A stretch of 64,000 bases of DNA from Lepiota brunneoincarnata. Its lineage: Eukaryota; Basidiomycota; Agaricomycetes; Agaricales; Agaricaceae. Where the stretch lies: positions 1,418,416 through 1,482,415 of the forward strand of contig JAEBUN010000009.1 of NCBI GenBank assembly GCA_023014365.1, read 5' to 3'. Both the position numbers and the translations under genes were made by a program. Shown piece by piece: positions 24,710-34,660 of this stretch (positions are counted from its first letter, which is position 1; each line of letters opens with the position of its first letter). The notes under the pieces are model-generated. The model ran no database searches, was not told where the DNA came from, and saw only the letters and a list, made by a program, of their open reading frames with translations.

Positions 24710-26030
24710 ATGGCCAGGGTTCAACCACAAGGGATACAGGGTTGTATTTCGCATTTCGAACCTTTCAGGTAACGTGGTTCCTCTTCAATACAATCGCCAT
24801 TCCATTTAATTCACCACCACGCCAAAGGCCGAAGACACGTTATTTTGTGTGCCTCGCCACCTCTTAGTAGTGCCCAATATGAATATCCAGCTTGTATCAC
24901 AGAGGACGGACAACGACGATGATCTCATCGTGCTCGGTCCAGAGATCAAGAAGAATGACTTTTCCTGGTTGCTCCATGTGGTATACCCAAGGTATTGAAG
25001 AGGTTCAGACTCTTCGACAGGTGAAACGCGCCAAAATAAAACGAAGTGAAATACATCAATAACAAGGTATGAGCGCGGCTGATGGAATGAGTAGTGGGCT
25101 TCGAAAACAAAAGAAACGTGTTGATGATGAGGTCGAGACTGAGAAGGAGAATGACACAAGAGAATTGGCCATATATTGGCTGGAGAACGGGTCTCCGCCA
25201 CATAGAAACCATGCGCTTGAGGCCGTACAATGAGCCTGAAGAACTGAGCTCCGAAGCCTGGCAGGCAGTCTTCAAGCTGAGTGGAACCTTTGCACTCAAC
25301 GACATACAGAAGTAAGCCGCGAACAGTCTTAAAGATATTTTCTTCGCTGGAGACCCGGTCGAAGTGCTCCTTTGCGCGAAGACGAATAAGTTGAACGACT
25401 GGGTTCCACTCTTGATTGCTAAGACTGTGCAGACTAACAGGGACCTGACGGATGAGGCGGAAGAGGAGCTTGGTGTCCCGTTGGCTATGAAATCGCGAGG
25501 GCCCAGGGAGCCGCTGATGCTAGCAATGAGGCGAGGAGCTAAGCGTTCTAGGTATTGAGCCAGTAACAACAAAGTCAGGAAAAAGGTATTGGAAGTCGAT
25601 GGTAGTGATATGATTCATTTATGTGTCTCCAGTTCCTTTTGGACTGCGAATACGCTTCAGTAAACATGCCGGCCACAGTCCATTTCATGTCATACCTTTC
25701 TCCCAATCTCGTCTATCATACTCACCCATTTCTGCTTCATTACTACTCCTCTTTTCCCCAAAGATCACTTCATTCCATCCAGTATTCTCTTTCACCTGTA
25801 TGCCCGCATCTTCAAGGAACAGAGGTGGCTGTGCTAGTTGATGCAGTCGCCGACTGGCTATTGATTCGAGAATCAACAAATGCGCGGCCTCACGCATCCT
25901 CTCATCACTGATTGTATGCTTACCGATAAGGTGGATGGATACTGAAGCAATAGCAACTGAGCATATCATGTGTGGAAGCTTGTGAACATTCCGCTACTTA
26001 TATAACCAAGTGTTAGTGAATGGAGGCCAA
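24462..26030. repeat. Segmental duplication, copy 2 (contains the BTB pseudogene)
   Basis: Diverged partner of 22050-23460 in the same orientation, about 2.4 kb downstream. Carries extra sequence of roughly 150-200 bp in the gene interior (about 25010-25220). Confidence 0.7.
24710..25551 (+). pseudogene. Broken duplicate of the BTB gene at 22309
   Basis: Aligning by eye with 22309-22977, the first exon has a one-base deletion (GGGATACAGG against AGGGATCCAG), so its frame is lost. The middle retains IKKNDFSWLLHVVYPR, then comes sequence absent from the intact gene. The last exon retains EPEELSSEAWQAVFKLSG and FALNDIQK, but then has a TAA at 25313-25315 where the intact gene has an Ala-rich helix. 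A further one-base loss after LGVPLAMK shifts the C-terminus. Several independent lesions argue for a true pseudogene rather than a sequencing error. Confidence 0.85.
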
Positions 26031-26621
26031 TGACACTTTCAGCCTCGAAGCGACCAGCCAGAGCAAGAGGAATAGCATAGCACGATGGTCGGAGCTACCA
26101 TAGCTAATGTTAAAATCAGCCCGATAGGCAGCAAAATCACATGTCCTCCACATTCCACTTTTGTCAACCTTTTCCTGTTTAAGTTGCGATCATCACCTTG
26201 GTCTTACGCTTTCCAACACTTTTAATATCACTTACAGCTTCTGACACTTGTTCGCCAACCTCAGCAACTTTTATACTTTGGGCACATAACATAAGAGTTT
26301 GTAGTCAAAATGCCAACTTGTGTGCATGATAATCAATGCATTTACTGACATAAAACATCTGATTGCGTTGAGTGCGCTCCATTTGGTCAAGGCCTTATCC
26401 TTTGGTTACCTGCCACCCCAATCAAGTGAGCACCATAAATATTGTGTCCAGATGGATGGCTTCCATCAATGGTTGTCCAACATACAGTCACCTCTGTAAT
26501 AACCCATAGCAGTTGGGAGAAGGTCTGGGCTATGGGTTTCGACAGAGTATGTGTTATGGGGGAGATCGAAAAAAATGCCCTTGAAAAATCGATTAAAAAT
26601 CAAATTAAAATACTGCTATAT
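26031..26621. other. No gene seen
   Basis: AT-richer stretch between the duplicated segment and the transposase remnant; no ORF with a motif. Part may be transposon 3' flank. Confidence 0.4.
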
Positions 26622-27380
26622 CTATCGAAGTTGTAATTGTCCATTGAAGGTGCATAGGACACGTTTAATCCATTTTTTATGAAAATAGTTGTCAATCTGG
26701 GTATCTCTGAGACCAGCTGTCTCCTCTGAGCAGAGTTGGCGACTAAATGCATAAAGAATCTGCTCCATCTTGCAAGCGGAAGGGTCGGAAATTGTTGCTA
26801 GGTGCCTATTAATCAGCGAAGAAGCTTCTAAGAGTTCTTTGTGATGGATCGGAGGTGGAATCTCTTCCATGTCGTTGCTGGAATCATCATCACCGTCATT
26901 TACCTCAATTAGTTCTCGCAACTGCTTTAACTCCATGACAGACTCATAGATTTCTTTGTCTGTGCCCTCATCCCCTGTGCCGTTCTCATGTTCAGGGTTG
27001 AGGAGTGAATCAATGGACATCTGGTTGTTCTTGTGCAAAATGCCGGTGGCCTGAAGCTGATCAAGGAGCACCTCAAGGTCTTTTTTAATTTCGGCTGTGG
27101 TATCTGTGGCCGGTGTTTGATTATTGACCAACAGGGAACTGATAGGAACTGTGGGTTGCATAGGTGGTTGGGAGGGGGGGTCAGGAAGAATATTTGCCTT
27201 CCTCCAACAATTCCGGATTGTTTGTGTATCAACCATGCTCCAAGTGCTTTGACAGATTTGCATCACTTGAAGTTGATTGATGTCATAGATGTATGCAGGT
27301 GTGACACCTGTCATGTAGCGGTCCAGTGCATGCTCAATGAATAGTCTTTGGTAGTGGGCCTTGAAGCTGTTGAAAATAAC
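26622..27380 (-). pseudogene. C-terminal remnant of a pogo/Tigger-like DDE transposase
   Basis: The minus-strand frame, open from 27380 to the stop at 26622, begins FNSFKAHYQRLFIEHALDRY and continues IYDINQLQVMQ, then WSMVDTQTIRNCWRKANIL. This pattern (a Tyr-rich dimer region, then W-x-x-V-x-x-x-T-I-x-N-C-W-x-x-x-x-I-L) is the segment just after the DDE catalytic core in pogo/Tigger-type transposases. The rest is an acidic, low-complexity tail. The catalytic Asp/Asp/Asp region is absent; upstream of 27380 the frame closes and different sequence begins, so the copy is 5'-truncated. No terminal inverted repeats were identified. Confidence 0.72.
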
Positions 27381-27692
27381 TTATATTTTCCTTTTATGGT
27401 CACTGATGCCATCTCGTGCTTGCGCCTTTATTGAGAGTCTGCTAATTGGCCAGAATGGACTGAGCGAGCAGAGTTAAGTCTTTGACCAAGCAAAGGTCAC
27501 AGCCACTGCACTTGTTTGGCCCTGCACCACCACTACCACAGTGGCAACTGACTGCTGCTCCCTGCTCCCTCGTTTTCTTGTTAGAACCTTACATCTCACA
27601 TTCTCTCACATTCTCTCATATCTAACACCTTAATCTCATTCATTTACTCTCCCTTCATCTGTCCGATACACCTACGAACCCAAGTCCCCCAA
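27381..27692. other. Leader region before the gag-like ORF
   Basis: Short spacer with CTCACATTCTCTCACATTCT-type repeats near 27595-27620 and pyrimidine-rich sequence just before the ATG at 27693; probably the 5' region of the decayed retroelement. Confidence 0.4.
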
Positions 27693-29645
27693 ATGCCAAG
27701 ATTAGACAATGACCCAAATCTAGCATTCCCCCCGCACTTCTCAACAAACTACTTCTGCTTAGCCTGGCAAGCCCTGGCCCAATCTCGACATTGCTCAGAA
27801 CAACAAGCAACCATCATCCTCCTCCAATCCTGGATCAAGGAAAATGAGGCCCAAAAGGCCCAATGGGCCCAGCAGCTGGAGGAGGGCAGACAGGAGAATG
27901 ATGGGGGTCAGCCAATCAACAATAGGCAACCAAATGACAATGACCGTCGGGGAGGACACCCTCAAGCAGGTAATGACCACCAGGGTGGTCACCAACACCA
28001 CAAGGGAGACGACCAACAAGGACACAATAGACAGCTTGGAGCAGACGAGCAGCCAGAGGCAAATAGACAGCAAGAGGCTGAACCTGACAGACCACCGATC
28101 CCTCCACATCGGCGGGACCACTCCCAGCCCCCAGAGCTACAACGAGAGTTGGAAAACAATCTGGAGCCACAGGCCAGGTCAAAACCCAGGCTCAACCCAC
28201 TCAACCAAGGGAGAATGGTAACAGTGAAGAGGGATCCCCAGCCATCAACATTCGCCCTTAAGAAGCTGAGGCAGCAGGAGTATGTCGAGATGTGGTACTT
28301 CACCCCAGAAGGCTGCAAAGATGCACTTGTTGCTGATCTCTCATGCCCCCAAGACTCCCTCACACTTACCAGAGTGAATGACACAGCCGCACTGAGGCCC
28401 GTAGCAGCTGTCAACCCCTCCCGAAAAGCAGTACCAGATGAAAAACTCACTTGGCAACAAATCACCCTTGCTCAGCCACTTTTCTTAAATGCCATTGAAC
28501 AGGCCAGTTGGCCAGATGACTTAATACTGGCCCTGGGCCAGTTTTTCATCCTTCTCAACCACCACGCCATCTGTCGAGATGCATCTTGCAAAGACGGTGA
28601 CCAAGTCCTGGTGATCTACCAGGCAGAAGTCCGTTGAGAATGGCACCGGCAGCTCACAGACCCCTCCGCCACATCCACCTTCAACATTAGCATCATCAAT
28701 GATGAGCGTATATGGGAAATAGATCAAAAATTAAGTGATATCAAGCGAAATGAAATCGCAGCTCGGTAAGTAATTCTCCCTCATGAACCAAGCCTAGGCT
28801 GACAATACCTTTCACATCGCATCCTACATCATGCTACCCCTGATGCTCTGCATCATGCTACCATCCTTTCACATACCTATGCTACTTTATGGACCCCACA
28901 TCTGGTCACTTCACCCTACCCCCACTGGGACATGCTACACATCCTTACCATGGGAACTTGCTACTTTACAACATGCTATGCAATGCTACCACCTACCTCC
29001 ATGCAACCAATTCTTGCACATCTACATTCCACACCCCTCCTTGCTGCAACTGCACGATATGTTGTATTGAACATCCTCATCTGGCATGACAAACACTCAC
29101 AAACATGGCATGCTGAATGTTGATGGCACAGCCTAGCTCTACAACTCCGTTCGCTAGAGATGAATACATCCTCTAAGCTTAGGACTGTTCCCCCCCAATC
29201 ATTCAGGCGATACCCATCCAGCAGAGGACACTCACCACCTACTCAGGAAAACCAGCCTTTCCAAACCTGGAGGAGACAACGTCACACCTCCCCATCACCA
29301 AGCCAGGACTCTGAGGACAAGGAACAGGGCCAATCCCCCAGAAAGAAGCAGTGAGACCACAGCTTTCGGAACTCCTCATCACGCAATACCATCCTCTCCG
29401 CCTGCTGCATCTGTCTTGGCAGGCACCCCCACGACATTGCCAATTGCTCAGCTACGCTCCTATGGGACAATAGTGCACCCACATGCTGCAAGAGAAACTC
29501 AAACAAATGCCTCATCAACCCACAGGGCATCACGCTCTGTTCAGATTGGCAACACAGGCAGGGTTGCACAAGCACCACCCATGGCAGTCAGCATGAATGC
29601 TCAGGCTGCGGAGCAAAGGATCATGGTGCTCAGAGCTGCCCTTGA
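27693..29645 (+). pseudogene. Gag-like ORF with one intron and two in-frame stops
   Basis: Exon 1 starts at ATG 27693 and contains a long Gln/Asn/His-rich disordered region (about 27890-28130), then an ordered part (VEMWYFTPEGCKDA). A TGA at 28635-28637 breaks the frame, which then continues open to a GTAAG donor at 28766. Joining to the acceptor at 29131 keeps frame and reads ARLALQLRSLEMNTSSKLR. A second TGA at 29352 interrupts again. Downstream the frame carries Cys/His clusters: CCICLGRHPHDIANC, LCSDWQHRQGC and ECSGCGAKDHGAQSC. Such metal-binding clusters fit a nucleic-acid-binding Gag-type protein. The intron (366 nt) is long for this genome and filled with ATGCTAC repeats. Confidence 0.6.
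28820..29115 (+). repeat. Degenerate ATGCTAC/catgcta repeat cluster inside the intron
   Basis: ATGCTAC or close variants recur about ten times (CATCATGCTACCCC, CATCATGCTACCATC, CCTATGCTAC, ACATGCTACAC, AACATGCTATGCAATGCTAC and others). Spacing is irregular, so it is not a CRISPR array. Confidence 0.7.
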
Positions 29646-31460
29646 GCTCAAGGCACTCAACCCTGAAATACCCTACCACATCAAAGCATGGGAGTCATTG
29701 TTAAATAGGACTGGCCTCATCGTAAAATATCCTAAGCTCCTAAACTCTCTAAAATTTGGTTTCGATGCTGGAGTGCCGATTATCACTACTACTTATACCC
29801 CCATTAATGGACCCTCTATTAACAAACACATTAATAAATTCTGCGACATTGTGCAACATGAATTACGGTTGGGCAGGTATCTGGGCCCTCTCTCCAAGGA
29901 TGAAGTTCAATCCCTCATCGGCCCATTCCAATGTTCCCCACTGAGCATTATCCCTAAGCCAGGAAAACCAGGAAGATTTCGACTCATCCAAAACTACTCG
30001 TACCCATATTCCCCAAAGGCAGGCATAAGTTCAATCAATTCAGCCATTAACTTGGCACAATTTCCTTGCACATGGGGCACTTTTGCAACTATTGCACTCC
30101 TCATCTCATCTCTCCCACCAGGCTCAGAAGCAGCAACAAGGGATGTCAAGGAAGCTTACAGGTCTATCCCATTAGCTCCCTCGCAATGGCCAGGGATGGT
30201 CATCAGGCTTGAAGGGGAAGATACATTCGCCATCGACACAAGAGATGCCTTTGGCCTAGCCTCTGGAGCAGGTATCTTTGGAAGAGTCATGGATGCAGGT
30301 ACCAATGTGATGCGAGCTTTAGGTATCAGACCAATTTCGAAATGGGTCGATGATCACCTCTTCATAAGAATCCCCCGGGCACACCTTGCTAGGTACAATA
30401 TTCAACGTCAGATCTGGGCAGCCAGGATCAAAGCAAACGGAGGGCAAATACACAAAGGAGGCAGGCTATGGTTCAGAGGAAACTCAATCCCCTGTGGACG
30501 GGTAGAGGAATTTGATGAAGACAAAACTTTCCCACTGTTATGATCCGTGCTCCTTCTGTATCCGAGGATAACTGGAGACGGCCTTCAATCACTCTACAAG
30601 GTGTCCGAGATGGTTGGCCTTATAGAGCTTAGTGGATCGCGCTCAATGAGATAACGAGGGAAGACGCCAAGTTAAGGCAGAGAGGTAAACGACCGCTGTT
30701 AACAAGATTAAAGCTTGAGGCTTTAATCTCTACTTGTACAGGCCTTATATACCTATGAGATGCTATATACTCGTTATAGGTTACTTGGCTGTTCTACTGG
30801 TCGTGCGCAGTCCTGACCATGATGCACATCCTGGCTGATGGCATCCTAGCGTTATTTATATTACAATGAGTCAGTACTCTCGCTACTGCTGTGCGATGTT
30901 CCATCGCTTTCCTCTGACTCATAATCTCCTTCTCCCGATTGTATCTCCATGGAGTCTTCTCCATTCTCGCTCTCCATTCTCTCAGTGCTTCCATCCGTAT
31001 CGGAGGTTGGATCGGTTGATCCATGGTTATCTTCCTCGTCCTCGGGGTATTCCAATATATCCTCCAAGGTTATCTCCATTCCTGCTTCTCTCGCCAGGTC
31101 CTGCATGGCAGTGTAGTATTTCCCTTCCTCGTCTTCGTATTCTTGTGCCCGTAGTTGGTCTGTAGTCTCCTGTACCCATCTTGTAAAGTCGAACAGTAAT
31201 TCTTGTTCCTCCCGGTCTGGACTGTTCATAACACCCACTAAAAGACCTCTCCAAAGCCACTCCAAGACAACTACATGATACCAAGTTCACATATGCTTTC
31301 TCTGACATTGAGGACATCTCAAATCAGCTGGGTATCCCATGGGAAACAAGCAAAGACACCTTATTCAGCACCAAAGTGACATTCATGGGCTTTGAGTGGG
31401 ACCTAACAAAGCAGACAGTAGCCATTACCCCAAGCAAAAAGTGCAAATACTTGGAGGCAG
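29646..31460 (+). pseudogene. Reverse transcriptase split by a solo LTR
   Basis: An open frame (from 29416, overlapping the gag-like frame) enters recognisable reverse transcriptase at IKAWESLLNRTGLI. Landmarks are GPFQCSPLSIIPKPGKPGRF, DVKEAYRSIPLAPSQWPGMV with the first catalytic Asp, and KWVDDHLFIR, the YxDD-equivalent. The frame is cut at 30535 by an LTR insertion. Removing the LTR and one CCCAC copy (30536-31238) rejoins FDEDKTFP to LKDLSKATPRQL in frame, continuing through GIPWETSKDTLF to KCKYLEA at 31460, where another LTR begins. Catalytic Asp residues are still present, so the reverse transcriptase itself looks young apart from the insertions. Confidence 0.7.
30536..31233 (-). mobile_element. 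Solo LTR of Gypsy element A, intact, CCCAC target duplication
   Basis: 698 bp, TGTTATGA...TCATAACA ends, oriented minus. Flanked by CCCAC at 30531-30535 and 31234-31238. Its length equals that of the two A1 LTRs. The 122-codon LTR ORF is intact (31229 down to 30861). Confidence 0.93.
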
Positions 31461-32149
31461 TGTTATGAACAGTCCAGACCGGGAGGAACAAGAACTATTG
31501 TTCGACTTTACAAGATGGGTACAGGAGACTACAGACCAATTACGGGCACAAGAATACGAAGACGAGGAAGGAGAATATTACACCGCCATGCAGGACCTGG
31601 CGAGAGAAGCAGGAATGGAGATAACCTTGGAGGATATATTGGAATACCCCGAGGACGAGGAAGATCACCATGGATCAACCAACCCAACCTCCGATACGGA
31701 TGGAAGCACTGAGAGAATGGAGAGCGAGAACGGAGAGGACTCCATGGAGATACAATTGGGAGAAGAAGATTATGAGTCAGAGGAAAGCGATGGAACATCG
31801 CACAGCAGTAACAAGAGTACTGACTCATTGTAATATAAATAACACTAGGATGCCATCAGCCAGGATGTGCATCATGGTCAGGACTGCGCACGACCAGTAG
31901 AACAGCCAAGTAACCTATAACAAGTATATAGCACCTCGTAGGTATATAAGGCCTGTACAAGTAGAGATTAAAGCCTTAAGCTTTAATCTTGTTAACAGCG
32001 GTCGTTTACCTCTCTGCCTTAACTTGGCGTCTTCCCTCGTTATTTCATTGAGCGCGATCCACTAAGCTCTATAAGGCCAACCGTCTCGGACACCTTGTAG
32101 AGTGATTGAAGGCCGTCTCCAGTTATCCTCGGATACAGAAGGAGCACGG
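31461..32149 (+). mobile_element. Element A LTR lacking its last 9 bp
   Basis: Plus-oriented LTR starting TGTTATGAACAG right after KYLEA of the reverse transcriptase. It ends at GGAGCACGG where intact LTRs continue ATCATAACA, so exactly the terminal 9 bp are missing and unrelated sequence follows. The 122-codon LTR ORF is open (31465-31833). With no right end, no target duplication can be assigned. Confidence 0.88.
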
Positions 32150-32418
32150 TGAAAAGGCAACAACGTTTGTAGGTTTTAAATATCGATCGTGGGCTTGTTT
32201 TCACTAAGCTTAGCCGAAGTTCGATAAGCTTAAGCTAATACAAGTGGAACGAGATAGATAATGAACAGTTTCGTCTTTTAGGGTGTTCTGGGGGTGCGTT
32301 CTGACAGCGAAATTCAAGAGAGTAGTGTTTTAGAGGTTAACGAACAGCCGTTGAAGTTATCTTAGCCGTACGGTGCAACAATGAAAGGACAATCCCTGTC
32401 AATTCAAAGCGCGGGGTC
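32150..32418. other. 269-bp unassigned segment between two element-A LTRs
   Basis: Not LTR, not part of the internal region of A1, and without an ORF of note. It sits between the truncated LTR (31461-32149) and the split 3' LTR of A2. Confidence 0.5.
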
Positions 32419-33035
32419 TGTTATGATCCGTGCTCCTTCTGTATCCGAGGATAACTGGAGACGGCCTTCAATCACTCTACAAGGTGTCCGAGACGGTTGG
32501 CCTTATAGAGCTTAGTGGATCGCGCTCAATGAGATAACGAGGGAAGACGCCAAGTTAAGGCAGAGAGGTAAACGACCGCTGTTAACAAGATTAAAGCTTA
32601 AGGCTTTAATCTCTACTTGTACAGGCCTTATATACCTATGAGATGCTATATACTCGTTATAGGTTACTTGGCTGTTCTACTGGTCGTGCGCAGTCCTGAC
32701 CATGATGCACATCCTGGCTGATGGCATCCTAGCGTTATTTATATTACAATGAGTCAGTACTCTCGCTACTGCTGTGCGATGTTCCATCGCTTTCCTCTGA
32801 CTCATAGTCTCCTTCTCCCGATTGTATCTCCATGGAATCTTCTTCATTCTCGCTCTCCATTCTCTCGGTGCTTCCATCCGTATCGGAGGTTGGATCGGTT
32901 GATCCATGGTTATCTTCCTCGTCCTCGGGGTATTCCAATATATCCTCCAAGGTTATCTCCATTCCTGCTTCTCTCGCCAGGTCCTGCATGGCGGTGTAGT
33001 ACTCCCCTTCCTCGTCTTCGTATTCTTGTGCCCGT
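32419..33035 (-). repeat. 3' LTR of A2, distal part
   Basis: 617 bp of the minus-oriented LTR, from TGTTATGATCCG to the CCCGT where A1 inserted. The LTR ORF is cut by the insertion. Confidence 0.92.
33031..33035. repeat. Target duplication of A1, left copy (CCCGT)
   Basis: CCCGT here and at 41280-41284 flank element A1 exactly; in the unoccupied A2 LTR it occurs once. Confidence 0.95.
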
Positions 33036-33733
33036 TGTTATGAACAGTCCAGACCGGGAGGAACAAGAATTATTGTTCGACTTTACAAGATGGGTACAGG
33101 AGACTACAGACCAACTACGGGCACAAGAATACGAAGACGAGGAAGGGGAATATTACACCGCCATGCAGGACCTGGCGAGAGAAGCAGGAATGGAGATAAC
33201 CTTGGAGGATATATTGGAATACCCCGAGGACGAGGAAGACAACCATGGATCAACCGATCCAACCTCCGATACGGATGGAAGCACCGAGAGAATGGAGAGC
33301 GAGAACGGAGAAGACTCCATGGAGATACAATCGGGAGAAGGAGATTATGAGTCAGAGGAAAGCGATGGAACATCGCACAGCAGTAGCGAGAGTACTGACT
33401 CATTGTAATATAAATAACGCTAGGATGCCATCAGCCAGGATGTGCATCATGGTCAGGACTGCGCACGACCAGTAGAACAGCCAAGTAACCTATAACGAGT
33501 ATATAGCACCTCATAGGTATATAAGGCCTGTACAAGTAGAGATTAAAGCCTTAAGCTTTAATCTTGTTAACAGCGGTCGTTTACCTCTCTGCCTTAACTT
33601 GGCGTCTTCCCTCGTTATCTCGTTGAGCGCGATCCACTAAGCTCTATAAGGCCAACCGTCTCGGACACCTTGTAGAGTGATTGAAGGCCGTCTCCAGTTA
33701 TCCTCGGATACAGAAGGAGCACGGATCATAACA
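33036..33733 (+). repeat. 5' LTR of A1
   Basis: 698 bp, TGTTATGA...ATCATAACA. Contains the 122-codon acidic ORF (33040-33408), then TATAAATA at 33409, a better TATA box at 33518, and the inverted repeat GATTAAAGCCTTAAGCTTTA at 33541. Confidence 0.95.
33518..33526 (+). promoter_or_regulatory. LTR TATA box of element A
   Basis: TATATAAGG, present in the LTRs, would place transcript starts near 33548-33555, just where the sequence complementary to the primer region begins. That coincidence supports it as the real promoter and puts the LTR ORF in U3. Confidence 0.55.
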
Positions 33734-33747
33734 TTAGATTAAAGCAT
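33734..33747 (+). other. Putative self-priming primer-binding region of A1
   Basis: The leader right after the 5' LTR contains AGATTAAAGC (33736-33745), perfectly complementary to GCTTTAATCT at 33555-33564 in the LTR. It does not begin with TGG as tRNA-primed sites do. Self-priming by the RNA 5' end is established for the Tf1/sushi group; here it is an inference. Confidence 0.6.
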
Positions 33748-34660
33748 CCTTTGGACAACCTCCATCGTACACCCCGTGGTATCGGTACGCCTTGTCGCTA
33801 CCCTTCCACACCGGCAGACGATACGCTTTATCGCTATCCGAGTGCCAACCGTATCTGACGACACGCCTTGTCGCTGTCCGGTGATACACCCCCGTAGAGC
33901 AGGCCACCATACCCTCTGCACCCTTGGTCAGACGCACCGAAAGCGTTGATAGGTCATCCACACCTTTAAGTGTTGATTGGGATAACGCACCCGTAAGCGT
34001 TGTATACAGGTCATCCGCACCTTCAAGCGTCAATTGGGATAACGCACCCGCAAGCGTTGTTTATTCACCCTCACCTTCACCTTCGACTTCTTCCCTCTTC
34101 ACCCTGTCTACAAACCGAAACGACCCCCTTGCCACTGACTACGAAGAATCCAACAGTTCTGACTGGTCAACAACCGACTCCGAACCCGACTTCACACCCC
34201 CTCCACCACGGACCCTAAAAAGAAAACAAAACCTATACCCCTCACTCGTTCACCCTCTGGTTCCGCACCGTACCCTACACAACCTACCGAGAGAGTTCAA
34301 CGTCGAACAGAAGACCCAGGATACCCAGCACCCCCAGCATCAGTTCTTCAATCCCTACCTAAACAACCACCACCTGAAAGAACTGCCACCTCTACCCGCT
34401 CAAAGCTCGGGGAGCCGATTCATAGAACATCTACCCCATCCTCCGGTCCTCAACCCTCAACAAGTACAAGAACTAGCGACAACACTTCGCAACAGAAACC
34501 CCCAAGAACATTCTCACCCCTCGCATTACCACTTGGATCACCGGTACACTCACCGCCTCGATCCAGTTCCCCTGTACAATCCGAACCATCCGAAGTTAGC
34601 CCCACTACCGGGTCTATTCACACTTCCGACGAGGAATCCACAACCTCTGACATTAACAAT
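33748..34660 (+). other. A1 leader with long open frames but no clear ATG
   Basis: About 0.9 kb of Pro/Ser-rich open sequence precedes the gag ATG. A frame open from about 33924 (first possible start is a TTG) reads Ser/Pro/Thr-rich repeats containing WDNAP and VVY. In A2 the same frame continues into the frame of gag, whereas A1 has lost one base near 34268. An N-terminal extension of Gag is therefore possible in the ancestor. No zinc or structural motif seen. Confidence 0.4.

Larger units (their letters stand above)
27693..31460 (+). mobile_element. Decayed tyrosine-recombinase-type (DIRS/Ngaro-like) retroelement
   Basis: The unit has a gag-like ORF with an intron and Cys/His clusters, followed by a reverse transcriptase of a type I associate with tyrosine-recombinase retroelements of basidiomycetes. 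It is interrupted by a solo LTR of element A at 30536-31233 and cut off at 31460 by a second element-A LTR. No tyrosine recombinase, RNase H or termini remain in the window, so the class is inferred only from the style of the reverse transcriptase. A non-LTR or other retroelement class is possible. Confidence 0.55.

Noticed and set aside
28820..29115. ATGCTAC repeats as a CRISPR-like array
   Set aside because: Spacing and repeat length are irregular, and the genome is fungal.
30866..31165. 99-codon frame antisense to the LTR ORF, repeated in most LTRs
   Set aside because: It is conserved only because the LTR is repeated; its sequence mirrors the acidic ORF and has no independent signature.
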